Shown piece after piece: positions 42,025 through 47,346 of a stretch of DNA of 47,346 bases (position 1 is the first letter of the stretch; each line of letters starts with the position of its first letter). Where the stretch lies: positions 1 through 47,346 of the forward strand of contig CAMDGJ010000001.1 in NCBI GenBank assembly GCA_945897545.1. Reading direction: 5' to 3'. The notes beneath the pieces were generated by a model. The model was given only the letters and a program-made list of their open reading frames with translations. It was not told the DNA's origin and did not search any database. This DNA is from Flavobacterium psychrophilum. GTDB lineage: Bacteria > Bacteroidota > Bacteroidia > Flavobacteriales > Flavobacteriaceae. The position numbers and the translations under genes were made by a program.

Positions 42025-42036
42025 AGATTTTTTCTT

Positions 42037-42447
42037 TTATGGAACTACAGGAATCTCAACTTCTTCAAAAATATCTTCTCCACCAGCATCTTCACCTTTG
42101 TAAAACTTAAAGATATAGGAACCAGTATTGGAAACCATAAAGTTAAATGAAACTTCGGAAATAGGAGGAATTTCCTGTGTACAAACTTGATTGTTTTGTA
42201 CAGCAGTCTGAATGGCAATTGTTCTGGTGTTTAAGTTTTTCTCATAATAAACTCCTTGATAAATGTGACACGAAGTTGGTTTTTGGTACTTTAATTTTAT
42301 TTCATAGGTTTGCCCTAAAGTAAAACTAGTAGGTACAACATAGCTGTCAACAGGTAGAACTTCATAAGTATAAGTTGGACTGTCATCATCAAGACTACAA
42401 CTTAAAAAAGAGGTGATTACAATTAAAAATAATACGATTTTTTTCAT
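42037..42447 (-). CDS. Small lipoprotein, function unknown
   Basis: A 136-residue exported protein with a lipoprotein signal (MKKIVLFLIVITSFLSCS; Cys17) and an acidic SLDDDSP just after it. The mature part is beta-rich: YVVPTSFTLGQTYEIKLKYQ, CHIYQGVYYE and a NFMVSNTGSYIFKFYKGEDAGGEDIFEE segment typical of small Ig-like folds. I do not recognise a family. It is the first gene of an apparent operon with the ECF sigma factor and its barrel-fused partner, which hints at a role in sensing or responding to envelope state. Confidence 0.8.
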   Translation of the reverse strand: MKKIVLFLIVITSFLSCSLDDDSPTYTYEVLPVDSYVVPTSFTLGQTYEIKLKYQKPTSCHIYQGVYYEKNLNTRTIAIQTAVQNNQVCTQEIPPISEVSFNFMVSNTGSYIFKFYKGEDAGGEDIFEEVEIPVVP

Positions 42448-42586
42448 TTTTTAAAATTTTTAAGGTTTATAACTTCGTTACATTTTATATAAGATGATAG
42501 AGAATTAAAAAGGTTGCGTTATTACTCAAAAAAAATATTAAAAAGTATTCTTTCAATTGCTGTTATCAAATGAAATTAGACCAAAA

Positions 42587-42617
42587 AAAATGCTCGAATA
42601 CAATATCCGAGCATTTT
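42587..42617 (-). terminator. Intrinsic terminator after recA
   Basis: A 10-bp stem, AAAATGCTCG (42587-42596) with CGAGCATTTT (42608-42617), is followed on the minus strand by a run of T. It begins 21 bp after the recA stop. Confidence 0.85.
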
Positions 42618-42637
42618 AATTTTATTATAAAAGTATT

Positions 42638-43642
42638 TTAAGCATTATTTTCTTTAATCTTAGCCTTGATTTTTTCTTCTAATTCGTCGGCTAATTCCGG
42701 ATTGTCTTTTATTAAAGCTTTTACTGCATCACGACCTTGTCCTAATTTGGTTTCGCCATAACTGAACCAAGAACCTGCTTTTTTGATGATTTCAAATTCA
42801 ACGGCCAAATCTAAGATTTCTCCCGTTTTCGAAATTCCTTCACCATACATAATGTCAAATTCGGCTACTTTAAATGGTGGAGCGACTTTGTTTTTAACGA
42901 CTTTAACTTTGGTTCTGTTTCCAAGTACGTTATCGCCATCTTTTATTTGAGTTGAACGACGAATGTCCAAACGAACCGAAGCATAAAACTTCAACGCATT
43001 TCCACCTGTTGTAGTTTCTGGATTTCCGAACATTACGCCAATTTTCTCTCTCAACTGGTTGATGAAGAAAACCGTACAGTGCGTTTTGCTAATAGTTCCT
43101 GTTAGTTTTCTCAAGGCTTGTGACATCAAACGAGCGTGCAATCCCATTTTAGAATCACCCATTTCGCCTTCAATTTCACTTTTTGGTGTTAAAGCCGCAA
43201 CCGAGTCAATCACGACAATATCAATCGCACCAGAACGAATTAAATTCTCAGCAATTTCTAAAGCTTGTTCTCCATTATCCGGTTGTGAAATGATTAAGTT
43301 TTCGATATCAACACCCAATTTCTCGGCATAATTTCTATCGAAAGCATGTTCTGCATCTATAAAAGCAGCAATTCCACCGGCTTTTTGAGCTTCGGCAATG
43401 GCGTGCAAAGTCAATGTTGTTTTTCCCGAAGATTCCGGACCGTATATTTCGATTACTCTTCCTCTTGGATAACCACCAACTCCTAAGGCTAAATCGATTC
43501 CTAAAGATCCAGACGAAATAGTTTCCACTTCTTCGACGGCTTTGTCGCCCATTTTCATAACCGTACCTTTTCCGTAGGTTTTATCTAGTTTGTCAAGCGT
43601 AAGTTGTAGTGCTTTTAATTTGGCTTCTTTCTCTGAACTCAT
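42638..43642 (-). CDS. recA: Recombinase A
   Basis: A 334-residue RecA of normal length that forms filaments on single-stranded DNA for homologous recombination and repair. Seen: [19 protein letters not shown], Walker [17 protein letters not shown], the [20 protein letters not shown] segment, [22 protein letters not shown] (L2 loop), and the acidic C-terminus. ATG 43642 gives the usual [12 protein letters not shown]; an in-frame ATG at 43654 adds only four residues. No LexA-like box was recognised upstream. Confidence 0.97.
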   Translation of the reverse strand: MSSEKEAKLKALQLTLDKLDKTYGKGTVMKMGDKAVEEVETISSGSLGIDLALGVGGYPRGRVIEIYGPESSGKTTLTLHAIAEAQKAGGIAAFIDAEHAFDRNYAEKLGVDIENLIISQPDNGEQALEIAENLIRSGAIDIVVIDSVAALTPKSEIEGEMGDSKMGLHARLMSQALRKLTGTISKTHCTVFFINQLREKIGVMFGNPETTTGGNALKFYASVRLDIRRSTQIKDGDNVLGNRTKVKVVKNKVAPPFKVAEFDIMYGEGISKTGEILDLAVEFEIIKKAGSWFSYGETKLGQGRDAVKALIKDNPELADELEEKIKAKIKENNA

Positions 43643-43825
43643 CTTTTCTTTCATCTATGTTTATACTATTTGTTTTTTATCGGAGGGTGGAACGCCTACA
43701 AATAATCCAGTGTATCAATGGTAATTGTGATGGGCGTTTCATTTATTTACGTACTTATCTTTTTGTAAAAATACTTCTTTTTTTGGAAGTGGCAAGGGGA
43801 ATATTTTGGAAATAAAAGTTGTGTT

Positions 43826-44335
43826 TCACGCAAACAACGCCTTCAATTCTGTAGCTTCGTGAGGATTTAATTTTCCAGCTAAGACTAAACTCAACTGTTT
43901 ACGTCGCAATGCAGCATCGAACCGCTGTAGCTCTAAGTCGGTTTCGGGAATGATTTGTGGGACTTCTACAGGTTTTCCAGTATCGTCTACCGCCACAAAA
44001 GTATAAATAGCTTCGTTGGCTTTGGTTCTATTTCCAGATTGTCGGTCTTCTACCCAAACATCTAGGTATATTTCCATTGAAGTTTTGAAAGCTCTCGACA
44101 CTTTAGCCTCAATAATAACTACACTTCCTAGCGGAATGGCTCTATTAAAAGCCACGTGATTTACTGATGCGGTAACACAAATTCTACCAGAATGTCTTCC
44201 TGCAGAGATGCTTGAGGCGCGATCCATTCGGGCCAATAATTCGCCACCAAAAAGGTTATTCAAAGGATTTGTTTCGCTTGGCAAAACCAAATCAGTTAAT
44301 ACAGTTAAAGAATCTGAGGGATGTTTTGAATTCAT
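43826..44335 (-). CDS. Acyl-CoA thioesterase (hotdog fold)
   Basis: A 169-residue cytoplasmic enzyme of the YciA/BFIT-like family that hydrolyses acyl-CoA. Seen: VLPSETNPLNNLFGGELLARMD (the NxxGxxxGG-like hotdog helix with its catalytic Asn/Asp region), ASVNHVAFNRAIPLGSVVIIEAKV, and the EAIYTFVAVDDTGKP strand. Normal length. It lies 46 bp downstream of the DoxX gene on the same strand. The chain-length preference cannot be told. Confidence 0.9.
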   Translation of the reverse strand: MNSKHPSDSLTVLTDLVLPSETNPLNNLFGGELLARMDRASSISAGRHSGRICVTASVNHVAFNRAIPLGSVVIIEAKVSRAFKTSMEIYLDVWVEDRQSGNRTKANEAIYTFVAVDDTGKPVEVPQIIPETDLELQRFDAALRRKQLSLVLAGKLNPHEATELKALFA

Positions 44336-44381
44336 TTTTATTTTTTTTAACCTTATATGCCTTATATGGTAAACTTATTTT

Positions 44382-44765
44382 CTAACTCAACAATAAAACC
44401 GCCATAACTGCCGGAATAAAATAAATAACAATCGTTCTTGCACCGTCATAATCTTTGGCTAATCGTTGTCCAAACAACAGCATTAATAAAGTAATACTAG
44501 AAAAAACAGCACCATACAAACCAAAAGTTCTTCCGTTGCTTACAAACAATTCAATGCCGCCCACCACGCATAAAATCCCTGAAATTAATTCTAGAACGAG
44601 AATGTTTAGTAAGGCTAAACGCACTAGATTTTTTAATTGGGTTTTGGCAAAATGACCTTTTAACCAATCGAAGTTGTCTTTCCAATGAAATAATTTATCA
44701 TAACCGGACTGTATGAATGTGATGGCTAAAAAAGCCAAAAGTAAAATTGAGGCTGCGTTGTTCAT
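44382..44765 (-). CDS. DoxX family membrane protein
   Basis: A 127-residue membrane protein with four hydrophobic helices (AASILLLAFLAITFIQSGYDKLF, NLVRLALLNILVLELISGILC, TFGLYGAVFSSITLLMLLF and the last helix TIVIYFIPAVMAVLLL). The early GYDKLFHW segment is typical of the DoxX/DoxD-related family. In other bacteria DoxX proteins take part in redox or oxidative-stress systems. It starts 4 bp after the holB stop, so it is co-transcribed with holB. Confidence 0.8.
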   Translation of the reverse strand: MNNAASILLLAFLAITFIQSGYDKLFHWKDNFDWLKGHFAKTQLKNLVRLALLNILVLELISGILCVVGGIELFVSNGRTFGLYGAVFSSITLLMLLFGQRLAKDYDGARTIVIYFIPAVMAVLLLS

Positions 44766-44769
44766 ATTT

Positions 44770-45918
44770 TTATTTTTTATGTATTAAACGAGTAAGTTTT
44801 ATGGATAAATCAGTCAGGATTATTTTAGCGTTTCCGTTGCGCTCAATGTGATAAATTGCATCAGACAATTCCTGGAATATTTCGTGAATGTTGTTGCCGT
44901 TTACAAAAGGCGAAAATTTCGCAATCGTGAAATTTTCGACCGCTGGTTCGAAATAAACCAAACTCGACGTTTCGTAATTATGCATCAATGCTTGGCGGAA
45001 AATATCAATGCAATATTGTAGAAACTTCTTTTGGGTTTCTCTACCCAAAGCAGCAATTTGTTCACTCCAATGAATCAAATCGGCAATTACGGCAGCATTT
45101 CCTTTGGCTTTGAAAGCCGCACGAACCCAGACAATAAACCATTGTTCGAAAGGAAATTCTTCGCTATCGTCTTTAAGTAGATGCATGGCTTTGTTGAAAT
45201 TTCCTTGTGCTTGATGCGCGATTTTCGTGGCTAGTTTTGGCTCAATATATTCACGAGAAACTAGAGCTTCAGTGATGACGTGTTCACTCAATCCATTAAA
45301 ATGCAAAACTTGGCATCGAGAGCGAATTGTTTGAATGATATCTTCCTCATTCTCCGAAATCAGTATGAAAACTGTTTTTTCTGGCGGTTCTTCAAGTAAT
45401 TTTAGTAATTTATTGGAAGCAGAAATATTCATTTTATCGGCCATCCAGACAATCATAATTTTATAACCGCCTTCATAAGATTTTAATGCTAATGCTTTTA
45501 AAACTTCTTGTGCATCATCAACCCGAATTTCGCCTTGTTTGTTTTGCACACCTAAAACGGAATACCAATCGAACAAACCTCCGTACGGATTTTGGGCAAT
45601 AAATTGTCTCCAATCCGCAATGAAATCAATACTTTTCGGTTTTGTTTTTACATCTTCGGTGCTTACAGTTGGATAAACGAAATGCAAATCGGGATGAGCA
45701 ATTTTTTGGAATTTAAGATTACAGGATTCATTAGAACCAGAGTTTTCTCGGTTTTGATTGCCACACAAAATGTATTGCGCATAAGCAATCGCCATTGGCA
45801 AAGTGCCACATCCTTCTGGTCCGACAAACAATTGTGCGTGAGGAATTCGACCTAAATCGGCACTTCGTGTCAAGTGATTTTTAATGTGTTCCTGGCCTAA
45901 AATTTCTGAAAACTGCAT
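44770..45918 (-). CDS. holB: DNA polymerase III delta-prime subunit
   Basis: A 382-residue AAA+ clamp-loader subunit. Seen: MQFSEILGQEHIKNHL, RIPHAQLFVGPEGCGT (residues 25-39, the P-loop region, where the Lys of GxxGxGKT is missing, as expected of the non-ATP-binding delta-prime), HPDLHFVYP, the YKIMIVWMADKMN sensor helix, LLKLLEEPPEKTVFILISE and IIQTIRSRCQVLHF. ATG 45918 was preferred to one 16 codons upstream (45966), because the extra N-terminal tail is not conserved. A TATATTTG box (45923-45930) ends 4 nt before it. Shares an operon with DoxX. Confidence 0.93.
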   Translation of the reverse strand: MQFSEILGQEHIKNHLTRSADLGRIPHAQLFVGPEGCGTLPMAIAYAQYILCGNQNRENSGSNESCNLKFQKIAHPDLHFVYPTVSTEDVKTKPKSIDFIADWRQFIAQNPYGGLFDWYSVLGVQNKQGEIRVDDAQEVLKALALKSYEGGYKIMIVWMADKMNISASNKLLKLLEEPPEKTVFILISENEEDIIQTIRSRCQVLHFNGLSEHVITEALVSREYIEPKLATKIAHQAQGNFNKAMHLLKDDSEEFPFEQWFIVWVRAAFKAKGNAAVIADLIHWSEQIAALGRETQKKFLQYCIDIFRQALMHNYETSSLVYFEPAVENFTIAKFSPFVNGNNIHEIFQELSDAIYHIERNGNAKIILTDLSIKLTRLIHKK

Positions 45919-45995
45919 AGGGCAAATATAGAATAAAATGGATGAGTCTCGAAATTTAGAGAGCAAAGTTTCTTAAAAAATACGACTGTAATCAA

Positions 45996-46028
45996 TTTGC
46001 GTTAGGCATTCGGATTTTGCTATTTTTG
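45996..46028 (+). promoter_or_regulatory. Forward promoter upstream of the ubiquitin-like gene
   Basis: TTTG (45996-45999), a 21-bp spacer and TATTTTTG (46021-46028) fit the Bacteroidota consensus. The nearest downstream gene on that strand is at 46430, giving an expected leader of nearly 400 nt that contains the GTT repeat. Confidence 0.5.
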
Positions 46029-46235
46029 TGGCGAGCTGGTTTTTTTAAATTCCCGTTTTTAAAAACAGTAGATTTCACTCCAACAACCCCATGGTTCCAC
46101 CCACTCATTTTCTATTTATTAGTATTTGAACCCTTACCCAATTATTTGTAAGTAGTTTCTTTAGAATAATAAAGAATTATGTCGCAACAACTTTCCTGAC
46201 TAGTACAAACTAAAAAACTCATTAGTAGTGGCTTA

Positions 46236-46288
<53 letters not shown>

Positions 46289-46429
46289 ACAAACTTATTT
46301 GTTATATGTATTTTCAATCCATTAAAAGGCTATGTTTGCTAAAATTTTTAAAAAAAATCTGACATTTTCTAATCCTAAATTATACTACAAGGAAACTATA
46401 GCCTATAAATACACCTTATAAAACCAACT

Positions 46430-46738
46430 ATGAAAAAAATTACACTCGGTCTCATCGTATTTTTAATTCTGTCGTTTGCATCGATTGCGCAGGCACATGC
46501 TCAAGGGGGGATGCAAATATTTGTTAAAACCCTAACCGGCAAAACCATCACTTTGGATGTGGAGGGTGCTGATAGCATTGAGAGTGTCAAACAAAAGATC
46601 CAAGACAGGGAAGGGATTTCTCCAGATTTACAGCAACTCATTTTCGCAGGGCAAGAATTGGAAGATGTACGCACCCTAGCGGATTACTATATTCAGAAAG
46701 AATCTACATTACACCTTTTTGTGAAATCGCCGCCATAA
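46430..46738 (+). CDS. Secreted ubiquitin-like protein
   Basis: A 102-residue protein: signal peptide ([20 protein letters not shown], cleavage likely after AQA or AHA), GG linker, then a ubiquitin fold at residues 28-102 beginning [18 protein letters not shown]. By hand alignment 54 of the first 70 positions match human ubiquitin, including the Leu8-Ile44-His68 surface and Lys6, 11, 27, 29, 63. Lys48 is Gln and Lys33 is Arg, and the LRLRGG tail is replaced by KSPP then stop, so E1-type conjugation through the C-terminus is not possible. Export to periplasm or surface is inferred. The frame continues beyond the TAA into an adhesin-like frame. Confidence 0.93.
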   Translation: MKKITLGLIVFLILSFASIAQAHAQGGMQIFVKTLTGKTITLDVEGADSIESVKQKIQDREGISPDLQQLIFAGQELEDVRTLADYYIQKESTLHLFVKSPP

Positions 46739-47346
46739 GCGGTTTCCTCAGCGGGAGGCGATGGGGCCTCGGCCTCGGGCAGTTTTGCTTTTACCGTGGG
46801 TCAAGCAGTTTATGGGTTTGAGAAAAACGCAAATCTTTCGATGCAGGAAGGTGTGCAGCAAACCGATTCCCAAGCCTTTTGTTCGGGTGCGAAAGTCTTA
46901 GCCCTTGTGGCTGCAGGAACAACCATCAAATGGTACACCGCAGCAACAGGAGGCCTAGCCCTAGCCACAACGGCAGCCTTAAAAACAGCGACCTATTATT
47001 ACACCCAAACTACGGGCAATGTAGTAAGTGTAAGAACTCCGGTTGCGGTCATTGTCAACCCGGTTGCCAGAGCCGCTATTATAACTTCAGCCGCTTCGGT
47101 TTGTTTGAACGGGGATATTACCTTTAGCTCGGCGGCCATTGCAGGTGACGCTATTCAGTGGGAATATACCGCAGATGCGCCACTTTCGGCATCGAACACC
47201 ACGCCACAAGGATGGTCAACCGTTGCAGGAGCAACAGGACTTGTTTATACCAAGACCAATGTGACCAATACGCCAGGAAGCAAATTCTACATAAGAGCCA
47301 AAATCACAAGTGGCGGTTGTACCACGGCCTACAGTACTACCAAAAC
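46739..47346 (+). CDS. Adhesin-like Ig-domain protein, in frame with the ubiquitin gene, partial
   Basis: Open in the ubiquitin frame from the codon after its TAA to the window end, with no stop. The first part (SSAGGDGASASGSFAFTVGQ ... QEGVQQ) matches a module that usually follows the signal peptide in flavobacterial surface proteins. Next are Ig-like repeats: FCSGAKVLALVAAGTTIKWY, and CLNGDITFSSAAIAGDAIQW with FYIRAKITSGGCTT. There is no start codon near the beginning; the first in-frame ATG is at 46841. Either a nonsense mutation or readthrough divides one gene, or this part is silent. A type IX secretion signal would lie outside the window. Confidence 0.75.

Noticed and set aside
43676..43745. 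GGAACGCC and GGCGTTTC forming an imperfect inverted repeat upstream of recA
   Set aside because: Only 7 of 8 positions pair over a loop of about 40 nt; no known leader or SOS operator fits.
43822..43836. TGTTTCACGCAAACA resembling a parS site
   Set aside because: It is one base short and lacks the CACGTG core; it includes the thioesterase stop codon and is probably chance.
46879..47127. An 82-codon plus-strand frame near the right edge
   Set aside because: It is out of frame with the Ig-like domains, which have clear conserved patterns; the Cys/His/Ser composition is that of a shadow.

Overview
The window is a stretch of an AT-rich Bacteroidota chromosome, most likely Flavobacterium or a close relative. 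This rests on gene content (GH3 family, CCDC81-type HU/SPOR protein, DUF4175 family, outer-membrane beta-barrels, ECF sigma factor plus barrel), on TAnnTTTG-type -7 promoter boxes without Shine-Dalgarno sequences, and on T9SS-style surface-protein modules at the right edge. No ribosomal RNA is present to settle the genus.

Left part (1-12.8 kb): the end of a surface-polysaccharide locus (5'-truncated UDP-GlcNAc 2-epimerase, group 4 glycosyltransferase, polyprenyl-phosphate sugar transferase), a protein with a nucleoside-phosphorylase-like C-terminus, a three-gene minus-strand unit (M23-like membrane protein without its catalytic domain, GH3 enzyme, carboxypeptidase-regulatory-like protein), tatA, a beta-barrel gene, and a tight rpiB-CDF transporter-tex unit. 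An AT-rich 640-bp intergenic region with many TTAAC/GTTAA words follows.

Middle part (13.4-32.1 kb): mostly housekeeping genes. They are ribonuclease R, a DUF2807 protein, a LysE-type exporter, a 58-aa glycine-rich membrane protein, tRNA-Cys with the relic of a duplicated tRNA 3' end, folB, glnS with an unusual C-terminal extension, a YtxH/holin-like small operon, an SPFH protein, a decayed beta-barrel pseudogene, gltX, a 1098-aa DUF4175 coiled-coil protein, ybeY and mnmG. Two near-perfect ParB-binding (parS) sites flank mnmG, with a third degenerate copy in the 3' end of ybeY, which suggests the window is close to the chromosomal origin.

Right part (32.3-46 kb): a Skp/OmpH-like lipoprotein, a PIF1/RecD-like helicase with a C-terminal HTH, an HU/SPOR protein with a nearly leaderless promoter, dprA, a GIY-YIG nuclease gene bracketed by three copies of an 18-bp REP-like palindromic repeat, trpS, a PlsC-type acyltransferase, a lipoprotein-ECF sigma-anti-sigma/beta-barrel operon, recA, an acyl-CoA thioesterase, holB and a DoxX protein.

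Right edge (46-47.3 kb): the most unusual region. After a 51-bp (GTT)17 microsatellite comes a gene with a signal peptide followed directly by a ubiquitin domain (about 77 percent identical to human ubiquitin over the first 70 residues by hand count) that lacks the LRLRGG conjugation tail. A single TAA separates it, in the same frame, from an open reading frame encoding a flavobacterial surface-protein module and Ig-like domains that runs off the window. Base composition shifts markedly toward G+C here. It looks like a ubiquitin domain placed at the N-terminus of an exported adhesin-like protein, now interrupted by, or naturally ended at, an in-frame stop.
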